Shown here: piece after piece, positions 1 through 8,963 of the stretch
Layout of the letters: each line of letters begins with the position of its first letter
Position numbering within the stretch: the first letter of the stretch is position 1
Source of the DNA: CAYLGY01 sp964383325
Lineage (GTDB): Bacteria; Pseudomonadota; Alphaproteobacteria; Rhizobiales; Rhizobiaceae
DNA: 64,000 nucleotides
Direction: 5' to 3'
Assembly (NCBI GenBank): GCA_964383325.1
Contig: CAYLGY010000001.1
Coordinates: forward strand, 53,495 to 117,494
Notes under the pieces: generated by a model
Seen by the model: the letters and a program-made list of their open reading frames with translations, nothing else
Told to the model about the DNA's origin: nothing
The model's database searches: none
Translations under genes and position numbers: made by a program

Positions 1-403
1 TCCGGACGAGGATCGACACCCAGAAGGTCATTACCACCAGCGCCAGCATGGTCAATCGCAGCCGGGGCCGGAGCTTCGTGATCCAGTAAGCGAGCGGATA
101 ACCCAGAAGGATGGTCAGCAAGGTGACCTCCAGCGAGATGACAATTGTGCGCCAGATAATCCGGATGTATGCGCTGGATTCAACGAAATCGCGGAAATGC
201 TGCGCCGTCAGTGCACCGGTTTCGGAGTCGCTTATACTCCAATAGGCCGTATTCAGAAGCGGGATGTCGAATACACCCATCGTCAACAGCGCCAGGGGCG
301 CGATCAGGACGACAAGGTCCCAGCGCACCTTGTGCGACCGGCGAGATGGCGCGGCAGCCGGTTTGGCTGCCGTTCCAATCGTCGTCACGGAGACTTCGCT
401 CAC
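1..403 (-). CDS. ABC transporter permease, PotB type (3' end outside window)
   Basis: This is the N-terminal 134 residues of an inner-membrane permease; the gene runs off the left edge. The start is a GTG at 403 (MSEVSVTT...), 32 nt after the stop of the binding-protein gene and preceded by GGAAG. A basic cytoplasmic stretch (SRRSHKVRWD) is followed by a first membrane segment (LVVLIAPLALLTMGVF) and later by ISLEVTLLTILLGYPLAYW, the usual opening of spermidine/putrescine-type permeases. It is the last visible gene of the operon that starts at 7,458. With the ATPase and binding protein just upstream it forms a PotABD-like importer. A second permease (PotC type) is expected beyond the window. 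The substrate is unknown. Confidence 0.85.
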   Translation of the reverse strand, partial: MSEVSVTTIGTAAKPAAAPSRRSHKVRWDLVVLIAPLALLTMGVFDIPLLNTAYWSISDSETGALTAQHFRDFVESSAYIRIIWRTIVISLEVTLLTILLGYPLAYWITKLRPRLRLTMLALVVMTFWVSILVR

Positions 404-435
404 TTCATGCTTCCGCGTCACCAGGGCCGTTTCTT

Positions 436-1461
436 TCACTGCAGTAGCTTGAAGTCGTTCCAGCGCTTCTCGACTTCCTTGGCGTTTTCATACCACCACT
501 GGCCGGGCATCAGCCACTGCTGCTTCTTGTTCTCGGCCGAGGTAGGGAAAGTCTCGAGGACTTCTGGCGAGACGATCTTCTCCAGTTTCGGGCTGGGTCC
601 GGGGTAGGGGAGGAAGTCCATCATGCACTTCTGAGCCTCGGCTTTGGTCTGGAATCGCAGCCATTCGTAGAGCATGTCGCGCTGCTCGTCGGAAATGCCC
701 TTGGCTACTGTCCACCAGGAGAGGTCGAGCATGCCCTGATTGTAGGTCGATTCGACCCCCTCCTGTCCGAACACGCGTCCCGACCAGGCGATGGCATACT
801 GCACTTCATTGTCCCTCAGCAGTTGCGCGGGCTGCGCGCCTGACTGCCACCAGATCACATGATCCTTCACGCGCTCCAGAGTCTTGAAGGCACGGTCGAG
901 GTCCAGTCCCTGCGAGACGTCCTCGAGCGTCATTCCGTCGCCCATGGCCGCGAAAGCAAGCAGGAATTCCGGATAGTCGGGGAGTGCGCGCTTGCCCGGA
1001 AACTTTTCGATGTCGAAGAAGTCGACGAAGTTCTGCGGCGCCTTGGCGTCGCTGCGCCAGGCCATGATTGTCGAGAAATAGCTCTGGCCGAAGCCGTTCG
1101 GGTTCTTGGCTTCCTCGAACATCGGTTCCGGATTGAGCTTTGCCCAGTCGATTGGCTCGAGCAACCCCTCAGCAGCCTGGCGATACATGTCCCCGGTAGC
1201 AGCGTCGGTTACGGTATTGATGATGACCCCGGATCTCGCTTGGGCCGCGATCTTGGCGTAGCCGCCGGGAGTATCCTGGACGACCTTGATTCCCTCGCTC
1301 TCCAGCAGAGGCTCGTTCACGCATTTGTCGAGGGCGTCCGCGAATTCGCCCCCCGAGTTCATGATGTGCAGTTCCCTGACTTCCTGCGCACCGAGCTGCG
1401 TTGACCAGGCCGTCATGGCGACGGCGCACAATAGCACGAATTTGCGATCCAGTTTTTGCAT
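436..1461 (-). CDS. ABC transporter periplasmic substrate-binding protein (PotD/solute-binding family 1)
   Basis: The 341-residue protein has a Sec signal peptide (residues about 1-25, hydrophobic core FVLLCAVAMTAW, cleavage near LGA|QEV). The mature part follows the family-1 polyamine/iron binding-protein pattern, with HIMNSGGEFADAL near the N-terminus and a tryptophan-rich middle and C-terminus (SWWTVAKG, PGQWWYEN). It should deliver the substrate to the adjacent ATPase and permease. Position after the amidohydrolase and CoA-ligase genes suggests that it imports the compound these enzymes degrade. True polyamine specificity is not supported by anything I can see. The family call is firm and the ligand is open. 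Confidence 0.88.
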   Translation of the reverse strand: MQKLDRKFVLLCAVAMTAWSTQLGAQEVRELHIMNSGGEFADALDKCVNEPLLESEGIKVVQDTPGGYAKIAAQARSGVIINTVTDAATGDMYRQAAEGLLEPIDWAKLNPEPMFEEAKNPNGFGQSYFSTIMAWRSDAKAPQNFVDFFDIEKFPGKRALPDYPEFLLAFAAMGDGMTLEDVSQGLDLDRAFKTLERVKDHVIWWQSGAQPAQLLRDNEVQYAIAWSGRVFGQEGVESTYNQGMLDLSWWTVAKGISDEQRDMLYEWLRFQTKAEAQKCMMDFLPYPGPSPKLEKIVSPEVLETFPTSAENKKQQWLMPGQWWYENAKEVEKRWNDFKLLQ

Positions 1462-1486
1462 TTCCTCACCCTCTGTCTTGTTATTG

Positions 1487-2587
1487 TCAGCAGAAATTTG
1501 TTCCTACCGTTTCCACCGTTGCGGCCCTTGAATGCACGGAATCTTCCGTTTCGTTCGGAAGCAGCCACACCCGATCCGGATCCCATGACAGCCAGACCTG
1601 AGCGCCCTCCGAAAAGCGCGCTCGTGCTCCTCCGACATTGACCGTGAACATCTGTCCGCTCCCGGTCTCGACCGAGTACCGCGCAACTTCTCCCAGGAAG
1701 ACCACGTCGCGCACGGTGCCACGCACGAAACCGCTGGCGCCGTCTGCCGAGATCTCTTCCGGTCGTATCAATCCGCAGACGCGTTCCCCCTTCGCGCGAC
1801 CGTAGGCGGAGCACGGATAGCGGGCGCCGTTGATGAGGATGGCACCGTCGCCGTCGAGCGTGCCTTCGACGAAATTTGCCAGGCCGAGGAAACCCGCCGC
1901 AAAGCGTGTGCGCGGCTTGTGATAGATCTCGTCCGGCGTTCCGATCTGCTCGACCCTGCCGCCGGCCAGCAATACGATGCGGTCCGAGAGCGAGAGCGCT
2001 TCTTCCTGGTCGTGCGTCACCATGATGGTCGTGATGCCGAGGCTGCGCTGCAGCGACCGGATTTCCGACCGCACCTCCTCACGCAGCTTCCGGTCGAGCG
2101 CGGCGAGCGGCTCGTCCAGCAGCAGAATGTCAGGTTTGAAAACGATGGCGCGCGCGAGCGCGACGCGCTGCTGCTGGCCGCCGGACAATTGGTGGGGGCG
2201 ACGCTGCTCGAAACCTGTCAGGCGCACCAGCCGCAAGGCTTCTGACACACGCGAGCCAATTTCAGATGAGGGCAATTTCCGCACCTTGAGCGGAAACGCT
2301 ACATTGTCGAAGATGCTCATATGCGGAAAGAGCGCGTAGCTCTGGAACACGAGACCTATGTTCCGCTGCGCGGCCGGTACATGCGTAATATCACGATCGC
2401 CGAGATCGATACGGCCGGTGGTCGGAGCGGCGATGCCGGCGATCAACGAGAGCATGGTCGTCTTGCCCGAACCGCTTGGTCCCAGGATGGTGGTGAACTC
2501 GCCGGATTCTACCGAAAGCGTCAGATCGCCAATGGCCGTGACCGAGCCATAGGATTTCGATACATCGGAAAACCGAACTTTCGTCAT
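1487..2587 (-). CDS. ABC transporter ATP-binding protein (PotA type)
   Basis: The 366-residue ATPase has Walker A GPSGSGKTT (about residues 36-44), Q-loop VFQSYALFPHM, signature LSGGQQQR, Walker B ILLLDEPLAALD and the switch histidine in MVTHDQEEA. The last 130 residues form a TOBE-type regulatory domain (VCGLIRPEEI, VWLSWDPDRVWLL), as expected for PotA/FbpC-like subunits. It lies 25 nt upstream of the binding-protein gene and 34 nt downstream of the amidohydrolase gene, so it is co-transcribed. It supplies energy for the importer whose permease begins at 403. Confidence 0.93.
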   Translation of the reverse strand: MTKVRFSDVSKSYGSVTAIGDLTLSVESGEFTTILGPSGSGKTTMLSLIAGIAAPTTGRIDLGDRDITHVPAAQRNIGLVFQSYALFPHMSIFDNVAFPLKVRKLPSSEIGSRVSEALRLVRLTGFEQRRPHQLSGGQQQRVALARAIVFKPDILLLDEPLAALDRKLREEVRSEIRSLQRSLGITTIMVTHDQEEALSLSDRIVLLAGGRVEQIGTPDEIYHKPRTRFAAGFLGLANFVEGTLDGDGAILINGARYPCSAYGRAKGERVCGLIRPEEISADGASGFVRGTVRDVVFLGEVARYSVETGSGQMFTVNVGGARARFSEGAQVWLSWDPDRVWLLPNETEDSVHSRAATVETVGTNFC

Positions 2588-2621
2588 TGCTGTTCGTCCT
2601 GTCGACCGGCCATGGAGATCC

Positions 2622-4049
2622 TCAGGTGACCTGCGGCCAGTTGGTCCTGGGCCTTATGCCAGCGCGCTCGGCGGTTCGGGCGGCAGAGTGGCGGGCCAGG
2701 TGGTTGATCTCGGCCTCGTCGAGCCGCACCAGTCGCCCATGCCGGACGATGATCTCGCCGTTGCAAAGAACAGTGTCGACTCCCTTGGTGCGGGAGACGA
2801 GCATGAGCTGTCGCACCACGTCGATGTTGGGCTGCGCGTCCGGCAGCTCCGTGGAGCGCAGGACGATGTCGGCGCGCTTGCCGACTTCGATGCTGCCCAC
2901 TTGCTGCTCGAACCCGAGCGCGCGTGCGCCGCCCAGCGTGAACATTTCGAGGATGGATTCCGCTGGCAGATACTCGCTCCATTCGCGGCTGACCAGATAG
3001 GCGATGATGCCGAGGTCGCCGAAGGCCCAGGTCTTGGCGATGTCCGTTCCAAGGCCGATCGCGGTGCCGCGCCGCTGCAGTTCGGGAAAGGCGCTTCGGC
3101 CAGTCTGCGAGATCGCGTAGTACATGAAATTGCCGGGGTGCCAGACCAGTGCCATGCCGCTTTGCGCGACTGCCTCGATCTCCTCGCGCGACAGGATATT
3201 CATGTGCGTAAAGACGCTGTTCGGCCCGATCAGCCCCTGTTCGGCAAAGTGAACCATGGCCGGCTTGCCGAAACGCTTCTCGTCATAGCCGGCATCGGAG
3301 ACCATGAGGCTTTGATGCTGGTGGAAGACGGTTCCTTCACGGTCGGCCAATGTTTTCGCGGCGCGCATCAGCTCATCCGTGGCGCTGCCGACCCCGTAGA
3401 TCGCCACATGGCCGCGAGCAAGCGCATCCTCGTCCCGATTGCGCTTCAGCTGCCCGCCCATCTCCTTCATGGCGCGGTCGTGGCTGCATGGTGCTGCCGG
3501 TATGTCGGCGGCCATCGGTTCGCCGCCGACCAGATCCCACAACATGCAGTCGCTGACGGAGCAGCGTATGCCGACGGCTCCAGCAGCCTCTACGATTGCG
3601 TCGGGAGAGAAGCTGGTGGCTGCATCGACAAAACCCGTGAAGCCATTCCGCGCCATTTCCGCCGAAGCCATGAGGGCGCTGGCGTACTCGTCCTCTTCCG
3701 TGACGGCATTGATCCAGCGCGTGAACACGCCCGGACCCGCGCCGCCTTCTTCCTTCGGTGGGTTGGGATTGTCGGTTATCGAGCCCCTGCTAAGGTGCAG
3801 GCCGGCATGGTAGTGGCCGTCAATGAAGCCGGGATGCACTGGAGCGCCCTTCGCATCCAACCGACGCGCCGAGCGCCAGGAGCGCTCGATCTGCAATGTC
3901 GGACCGACTGCGGCGATCTTCCTGCCGACGATTGCGATCGCACCGTCCGGATAGATGGTGCGTGTACCGTCCATCGTAAGCACATAACCGTGGACGATCA
4001 GCAGATCGCAGCTTTTCGGTGCGCCGTTGCTCTGTTCGTTGAGGCTCAT
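2622..4049 (-). CDS. metal-dependent amidohydrolase (TrzA/AtzA/guanine-deaminase-like)
   Basis: The 475-residue cytosolic amidohydrolase-superfamily enzyme has the N-terminal beta-sandwich (VHGYVLTMDGT), the HxH metal pair in FIDGHYHAG (His79 and His81), further candidate ligands in VFHQHQSL and FTHMNILS, and the Asp of GLGTDIAK. The C-terminal sandwich closes with GKRADIVL. Members deaminate or dechlorinate N-heterocycles or hydrolyse cyclic C-N bonds. The gene is 3 nt after the CoA-ligase stop and precedes the ABC genes, so it probably acts on the imported compound. The exact substrate cannot be read. The first motif, HYH, is a mild variant of the usual HTH/HNH. Confidence 0.85.
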   Translation of the reverse strand: MSLNEQSNGAPKSCDLLIVHGYVLTMDGTRTIYPDGAIAIVGRKIAAVGPTLQIERSWRSARRLDAKGAPVHPGFIDGHYHAGLHLSRGSITDNPNPPKEEGGAGPGVFTRWINAVTEEDEYASALMASAEMARNGFTGFVDAATSFSPDAIVEAAGAVGIRCSVSDCMLWDLVGGEPMAADIPAAPCSHDRAMKEMGGQLKRNRDEDALARGHVAIYGVGSATDELMRAAKTLADREGTVFHQHQSLMVSDAGYDEKRFGKPAMVHFAEQGLIGPNSVFTHMNILSREEIEAVAQSGMALVWHPGNFMYYAISQTGRSAFPELQRRGTAIGLGTDIAKTWAFGDLGIIAYLVSREWSEYLPAESILEMFTLGGARALGFEQQVGSIEVGKRADIVLRSTELPDAQPNIDVVRQLMLVSRTKGVDTVLCNGEIIVRHGRLVRLDEAEINHLARHSAARTAERAGIRPRTNWPQVT

Positions 4050-4052
4050 GGC

Positions 4053-5720
4053 CTATTCTCCGATCTTCCCGGTCTCGCGATCCCATGCACCCTGCCGCAG
4101 GTCGCTCTTCTCCTTGAGAAGGCTCTGCTTCTGCACGCGCATGGAGGGTGTCCGCTCGAAATCCGTGTCGCGGAATTCGATGAAGCGCGGGATCTTGAAC
4201 GCGGCGAGATTGGCCTGGCAGAAGGCGATCACCTCCTCCGGCGGAAAGCTCTCGTCGGGCCTGAGCTGGATGTAGGCCTTGACCTCTTCGCCCCGCAAAT
4301 CGTCCGGGACCGGAACGACCGCGGCCTCGACCACCTTGGGATGCGACCTCAGGACCCCCTCGACCTCGGCGGCCGAAATGTTTTCGCCGGAACGACGGAT
4401 GATCTCCTTCTTTCGTCCGACGAAGTAGAGCAACCCGCGTTCGTCGCGGCGGGCAACGTCGCCGGAATGGTACCAGCCGCCGCGGTTGGCTTCAGCCGTA
4501 ACTTCCGGCCGGTTCAGGTAGCCGGCGTAAAGGTCCGGTCCGCCGATCAGGCATTCGCCGGCCTCGCCCAAGGGCACGTCGACGTCATTGTCGTCGACCA
4601 GCCGGATGGTAACGCCGGGCGGCTCCACGCCCATCGTACCGGTGCCGACGAGCTCGTCGGCCAGATGATGCGGCACGCGGCTCATCACGCCACCTTCGGT
4701 GCTGCCGTACTGGTTGTGCCATTGGAAGCCGTAGCGGTCGAGCATCTCTCGATGCAGTTCCTTCGGCAGGCCGGCATGGATGGCGAGGCGGATGCGATGG
4801 TCCCGCTCCGCCGGGCCGGGTTCTCCCTTGAGAAGAAGAGCCGGGATCGAAGCGATGGAGAGTATTTCGGTCGCGTCGTATTTCGTCACCACCTCCCAGA
4901 AGCGCGATACAGAGAAGCGGCGCATCGCTACCATGGTGCCCCGGCTCGCGAGCGAGGTGAGCAGCTGGATCGCAGGGTCGGCGTAGTAGAATGGCAGACA
5001 ACACAATTGCCGGTCCTGCCAGCCGCGCCGGAACAGGCGCAGGTCGATATCGATCACCCGCAGCCACCAGCCGTGATGCAACATGCAGCCCTTCGGGGCG
5101 CCAGTCGTTCCCGAAGTGTAGTAGACTGTGACGATATCCTCGCGCTCGCACTTCACCCTGGTGAAGTCGAGCGGCTCGGCCGCGTTCTCATAGCGAGCCA
5201 GACCATCCGGCTCGTCCCCTTCTACCACGATGATGTGCTGGAGAGACGGGGAATTGCCCCGCACGGCTTCGATGATCGGCTGCTGCGTCTTGCCGATGAT
5301 CGAGACGGTGGGTTGCGCGTCAGTGACGATGTGGCCGGCGTCGTATTGCATGGCGGTCGGAGCGATGGAGACCATCGTCGCCCGGTTTGCGATAATGCCG
5401 AAGAGGGCGATCATGAATTCCAGGCGATTGTCGAGCATCATGACGACGCGGTCGCCTGGCTTGACCTTGTCGCTCAGATAGCCGGCGAAGCGCTGGCAGC
5501 GATCCAGAAACTCCCGCCGTGTCATGACAGGACCGCCGTCGATGATGATGGCAGGCCGCTCGGGATCCTCCAGGCAGCCCTGCACGACGATTTCGACCAC
5601 CGTCTGATGGGGCACCGCGCTCCAGTCCGGCGCGACATTCTCGTGCTTTACCCAATGTGCCGGACGAGGCGGCACATCCGCCACACCAAGTTCCGTTCGA
5701 GCGTTGGTAAGGGAGTTCAT
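4053..5720 (-). CDS. AMP-forming acyl-CoA synthetase/ligase
   Basis: This 555-residue ANL-superfamily enzyme activates a carboxylic acid to its CoA thioester through an acyl-AMP. It shows the P-loop YYTSGTTGAPKG (about residue 200), the QYGSTEGG core motif, YHSGDVARRDERG and the hinge/CoA region GRKKEIIRRSGENISAAEVE. A late Lys in NLAAFKIPR fits the catalytic lysine. It resembles CaiC or benzoate/carnitine-type ligases. I chose the ATG at 5720, which overlaps the hydratase stop (TGATG), over an in-frame GTG one codon upstream. It is third in the operon after the SDR and the hydratase. The acid substrate is unknown. Confidence 0.9.
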   Translation of the reverse strand: MNSLTNARTELGVADVPPRPAHWVKHENVAPDWSAVPHQTVVEIVVQGCLEDPERPAIIIDGGPVMTRREFLDRCQRFAGYLSDKVKPGDRVVMMLDNRLEFMIALFGIIANRATMVSIAPTAMQYDAGHIVTDAQPTVSIIGKTQQPIIEAVRGNSPSLQHIIVVEGDEPDGLARYENAAEPLDFTRVKCEREDIVTVYYTSGTTGAPKGCMLHHGWWLRVIDIDLRLFRRGWQDRQLCCLPFYYADPAIQLLTSLASRGTMVAMRRFSVSRFWEVVTKYDATEILSIASIPALLLKGEPGPAERDHRIRLAIHAGLPKELHREMLDRYGFQWHNQYGSTEGGVMSRVPHHLADELVGTGTMGVEPPGVTIRLVDDNDVDVPLGEAGECLIGGPDLYAGYLNRPEVTAEANRGGWYHSGDVARRDERGLLYFVGRKKEIIRRSGENISAAEVEGVLRSHPKVVEAAVVPVPDDLRGEEVKAYIQLRPDESFPPEEVIAFCQANLAAFKIPRFIEFRDTDFERTPSMRVQKQSLLKEKSDLRQGAWDRETGKIGE

Positions 5721-6562
5721 CACGACACCTGCGCGTAGCCGTTTTTGATGATCAGATTGCCGTCCATGTCGGCCGCTTCGAAGCCGACAAGTCCGTCAGT
5801 ACCGGCCCAATGATCGACGGAGATCGTCTGGCCGGGCATCAGCAGGAGTGGATGCGCGAAGCGACAGCCGAGGCGCTTCAGCCGAGGCGTATCGCCGTCG
5901 CAGTGGCGATCCACAATGGCCCGGGCTGCGAAAGCGAGCGTGCACATTCCATGTACCAGGGGTGCTGCAAAGCCAGCCTTCGCCGCCGCAGCGGGATCAA
6001 TTGTATACGCCGAATAATCGCGCGCCGCATCGGCATAGCGGCGGGTCTGGTCGGGCGCAAGAGTGTAGTTCTCGGTCTCGGCGGCCGTTCTGGTGACCGC
6101 AGGGCGCTGCGGTGCGCCATCGCCCTCCGCGAGCCCGGAGGCCTCCCCGCGAACGAGACAAGTGCTGTATTGGGTGCAGACGGACTCGCCCGTGTGGGTG
6201 AGCGTATCGGACCGGACGATGTAGGTGATGCCGGCGCGGTTGCCGCGCACGCCAATCAGCGTCGAATTCGTGAACAGCCGCTGGCCCGGCACAATCGGCT
6301 GATGGAAAACGAAATCGTGCTCGCCATGCAGGACGAAGCCGTCGACGGCCCGTTTCAGGACCTCGACCATGCTCTGCATGACCGGCACATGCGCGAAAAC
6401 CGGCGAAGCGAACTCGCCGGCAAGGTGCCGCGGGTTCTCGTCGTCCACCGAACTGGCAAATTGCGCGAGCCGGTGGCTGCTCACCCGGAACTCCTCGGAG
6501 TCCCGGGTGAAGCCCAGCGGCAGCGCCTCTGCGGCGCCCGTGCGGGCAGCGTTGGCATTCAT
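5720..6562 (-). CDS. MaoC/hydratase-2-type enoyl-CoA hydratase (double hot-dog)
   Basis: The 280-residue protein is a tandem hot-dog hydratase of the R-specific enoyl-CoA hydratase (MFE-2 hydratase-2) class. The catalytic D-x-N-P-x-H motif is in the N-terminal half (Asp41 and His46 in DDENPRH). The corresponding C-terminal motif is degenerate (Asp182 kept, His replaced by Thr187 in DYSAYTID), although the downstream GFAAPLVHGM is intact. It overlaps the SDR stop by 4 nt (ATGA) and the CoA ligase start by 1 nt. With the SDR it would perform the hydration and oxidation steps of an R-specific beta-oxidation. The family call is sure and the substrate is open. Confidence 0.87.
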   Translation of the reverse strand: MNANAARTGAAEALPLGFTRDSEEFRVSSHRLAQFASSVDDENPRHLAGEFASPVFAHVPVMQSMVEVLKRAVDGFVLHGEHDFVFHQPIVPGQRLFTNSTLIGVRGNRAGITYIVRSDTLTHTGESVCTQYSTCLVRGEASGLAEGDGAPQRPAVTRTAAETENYTLAPDQTRRYADAARDYSAYTIDPAAAAKAGFAAPLVHGMCTLAFAARAIVDRHCDGDTPRLKRLGCRFAHPLLLMPGQTISVDHWAGTDGLVGFEAADMDGNLIIKNGYAQVS

Positions 6563-7458
6563 GTCGGTAGTCCCTCAACGAAGTCGCCCAGCTTCGGAAG
6601 CCGGGGAAGCTTTTGACTCAATGCCTCTTTCAAATCCTCGATCTCCCAGCGGCCCTCGGTCCGGATGTCGACCTCGATTGCGCTTGGCGCGATCACCTCG
6701 ACGCGGTTGCCATAGGCCTGGAACACTTGCCCGGTTGCCGGACAGTCCGCCAATGCCAGCCAGCAGATCAGTGGAGACACGTTGTCCGGCGAAAATACGT
6801 CGAAGACACCTTCGGGCGGCGCCTTGAGAGAAGTCTCGATGCGCGTTCGCGCTGAGGGCGAGACAGCATTGGAGCGGACCCCGTACTTCGTTCCCTCGAT
6901 CGCCAGGGTGCGCGACAGGCCGACCACCGCGAGCTTCGCAGCCGCATAGTTGGCCTGGCCAAAATTGCCGACGAGGCCAGCGAGGGAGGTAGTGTGCACG
7001 ATGGAAGCCGCCACCTGCCGCCCCGCCTTGCCTTCATTGCGCCAGTAGGCCATGGCGTGACGCGACGGCGCCGCATGTCCCTTGAGATGGACGCGAATTA
7101 CGGCGTCCCATTCCTCTTCGGACATGTTCGCGAACAGCCGATCCCGCAGGATGCCCGCATTATTGACCAGGATGTCGAGGCCACCGAAATGATCAATGGC
7201 CAGCGCGACCATCTCTTCGGCGTCCCGCCAGTCGGCCACGTCATGACCGCTGACGATCGCCCGGCCGCCATTCGCCCTGATTTCGGCGACGGTTTCCTGT
7301 GCCGGAGTTGCGTCGCGCCCATTTCCCTGAAGATCGCCACCCAGATCGTTGACCACGACTGCCGCACCCTGCGCAGCCAGCGCCATCGCGTAGGACCGTC
7401 CCAGGCCTCGGCCGGCGCCCGTGACAATGGCGACACGTCCTTCGAGGTGTCCCGGCAT
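6559..7458 (-). CDS. short-chain dehydrogenase, MFE2-type 3-hydroxyacyl-CoA dehydrogenase-like
   Basis: The 299-residue SDR has the Rossmann motif TGAGRGLGRSYA, VVVNDLGGD (typical of the dehydrogenase part of peroxisomal MFE-2), NNAGILRD, and the catalytic Ser (HTTSLAG) and YAAAK. It is about 40 residues longer than a minimal SDR, with a C-terminal extension. I start it at the ATG at 7458 (MPGHLEGRVAIVTG), with AAGGGC upstream; in-frame sequence further upstream is promoter DNA, not protein. It is the first gene of the minus-strand operon, and the 27-bp element at 7620-7646 lies in its leader. Likely role: NAD-dependent oxidation of an (R)-3-hydroxyacyl-CoA produced by the adjacent hydratase. 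Confidence 0.88.
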   Translation of the reverse strand: MPGHLEGRVAIVTGAGRGLGRSYAMALAAQGAAVVVNDLGGDLQGNGRDATPAQETVAEIRANGGRAIVSGHDVADWRDAEEMVALAIDHFGGLDILVNNAGILRDRLFANMSEEEWDAVIRVHLKGHAAPSRHAMAYWRNEGKAGRQVAASIVHTTSLAGLVGNFGQANYAAAKLAVVGLSRTLAIEGTKYGVRSNAVSPSARTRIETSLKAPPEGVFDVFSPDNVSPLICWLALADCPATGQVFQAYGNRVEVIAPSAIEVDIRTEGRWEIEDLKEALSQKLPRLPKLGDFVEGLPT

Positions 7459-7704
7459 CAGATTGTAGCCCTTACATATGTGGAAACAGCTGTCACAGCG
7501 CCTCCCACCTGCTCCTGCGGCAAGGTTCACCTCCCTGAAATCTGACGTCGCCACTCCTCTGCTTGCCAATTGCGTAGCTGGACAGTGCCGACCGCTTGTG
7601 ATGGACAGGAAAGAATAAAATGAATATGATGTCAACATCAATTTTCGCCGCGATCCTTCGGCAAACACTGGGCCTGATCGGACCGCGCGGGGCAAGGAGG
7701 ACCA
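7459..7704. promoter_or_regulatory. divergent promoter region between SDR operon and aminotransferase
   Basis: This 246-bp gene-free stretch separates the minus-strand SDR operon from the plus-strand aminotransferase. It contains the shared 27-bp element at 7620-7646, an AT-rich patch unlike the flanking DNA, and a strong Shine-Dalgarno AAGGAGG at 7694-7700 for the aminotransferase. Both promoters must lie here. I see no small gene. Confidence 0.7.
7620..7646 (-). promoter_or_regulatory. putative TetR operator/promoter element, copy 1
   Basis: Read on the minus strand, this element matches 24 of 27 positions of the element at 9760-9786. The core TGATGTTGACATCA (7627-7640) is an inverted repeat with 6-bp arms TGATGT/ACATCA and a 2-bp spacer, and it embeds a -35-like TTGACA pointing towards the SDR gene. 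A repressor bound here would cover the promoter. The TetR gene at 8964 is the only dedicated regulator nearby, so it is the likely binder. That link is inference. Confidence 0.6.
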
Positions 7705-8931
7705 ATGTCGATCAAAACTCCATTTTCTCCATCACGTCCGGCTTTCTCCCGGTGGATGTCCGAAAGCAACAACATCACCCAGCAATTCATGGCGATGGGT
7801 ATAGATCCCGAGTTCATCAGCCTCGCTGGAGGACTTCCGGCGGCGGAATTCTATCCCGGCGACGCGATTGCGGAGGCGAGCCGGAAGGCGCTGGCGAGAT
7901 GGGGCTCGGCCGCCCTGGAATACGGGCCGATCGAAGGTTTTCCGGCGCTTCGCGAACACATTGCGAGACGCATCAGCCAAGAGGCGGGTCGGCAGTTCAC
8001 GGTGGACAATGTGCTCCTGACCGTTGGGGCCATGCAGGGACTTGACTTGCTGGGCAAGATCCTCATCGACCCCGGTGAGATGATCGTGGCCCAGTTCCCA
8101 ACCTATGTCGGCGCACTGGACGCATGGCGGCCGCGCTCGCCCGTCTATGAGGCGCTCGACTGGTCGGAGCCCGGAACAAGCGTGGAGGCGCTTCGGACGG
8201 CGAAATTCGTGTATACTGTCCCGAACTATTCCAATCCGACCGGGGCGCTGGTTCCGACCGCCGCGCGCCAGGCGCTTCTTGAAAAGGTCCGGCAAGCCGG
8301 TACGTGGCTCGTCGAGGACGATCCCTATCTGCCGTTGCAATATGACAGGCCTTCCGGGCCGAGCATCCTTGCGCTGCAAGGCCGCATGGAGCCGGATGGC
8401 GAGTATGACGGGCCGGTGATCTACCTCGGCACGCTGTCGAAAAGCATCGTCCCCGGCTTGCGCGTCGGATGGACCATCGCCTCGCGCCAGATCATCCAGG
8501 CCATGGCGCTCGCCAAGCAGTCATCCGACATCAGCAGCTCGATGCTGACCCATGCGATCGCGCTTGAGCTTCTGGAAGCCGGCCGCGAGGCCACGCATGT
8601 CCCGACCATCGTCGGGCATTATCGGGAGCGGCGGGACGCGCTTTGCGCCGCCGCCGAGGTGCATCTCTCCGAATGGTTCGAATGGGAGATGCCGCCCGGC
8701 GGCATGTTCGTATGGATGCGCAAGCGCGATCCGCGGATCGACACGGACAGGCTATATGCGGCTGCGCTCGCGGAGAAAGTTGCTTTCGTACCGGGCAGTG
8801 TCTTCGATCCGGCCGGCCAACTGCGCTCGGCAATGCGCGTCAATTTCACGAGGAACGCACCGGACATTCTCGAAGAGGGCGTCGCGCGCCTTGCGCGGGC
8901 AACGAAGCGCTTCCTCACCTCGAACTACTGA
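7705..8931 (+). CDS. PLP-dependent aminotransferase, class I/II (2-aminoadipate/MocR-domain-like fold)
   Basis: The 408-residue enzyme has fold-type I aminotransferase features: SLAGGLPAAEFYP near the N-terminus, YGPIEGFPALRE, VPNYSNPTG (substrate/PLP contact), VEDDPY (PLP pyridine Asp) and the Schiff-base lysine Lys246 in LGTLSKSIVPGLRVGW. There is no N-terminal GntR DNA-binding domain, so it is an enzyme rather than a MocR regulator. A strong AAGGAGG precedes the ATG. It is transcribed divergently from the SDR operon and convergently with the TetR gene. The family suggests amino-group transfer from 2-aminoadipate, aromatic or branched-chain amino acids to a keto acid; the substrate is unknown. 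Confidence 0.88.
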   Translation: MSIKTPFSPSRPAFSRWMSESNNITQQFMAMGIDPEFISLAGGLPAAEFYPGDAIAEASRKALARWGSAALEYGPIEGFPALREHIARRISQEAGRQFTVDNVLLTVGAMQGLDLLGKILIDPGEMIVAQFPTYVGALDAWRPRSPVYEALDWSEPGTSVEALRTAKFVYTVPNYSNPTGALVPTAARQALLEKVRQAGTWLVEDDPYLPLQYDRPSGPSILALQGRMEPDGEYDGPVIYLGTLSKSIVPGLRVGWTIASRQIIQAMALAKQSSDISSSMLTHAIALELLEAGREATHVPTIVGHYRERRDALCAAAEVHLSEWFEWEMPPGGMFVWMRKRDPRIDTDRLYAAALAEKVAFVPGSVFDPAGQLRSAMRVNFTRNAPDILEEGVARLARATKRFLTSNY

Positions 8932-8963
8932 AGGACGGGCAGGCGCAGTCGCCCTGAGCCGGC

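Noticed and set aside
2688..5738. A 1016-codon open frame on the plus strand
   Set aside because: It lies antisense to the amidohydrolase and CoA-ligase genes, which carry clear family motifs. The long frame is a product of high GC codon bias.
7459..7695. N-terminal extension of the SDR up to 7695
   Set aside because: The extra residues show no SDR features and cover the promoter element. The ATG at 7458 begins the canonical Rossmann segment.
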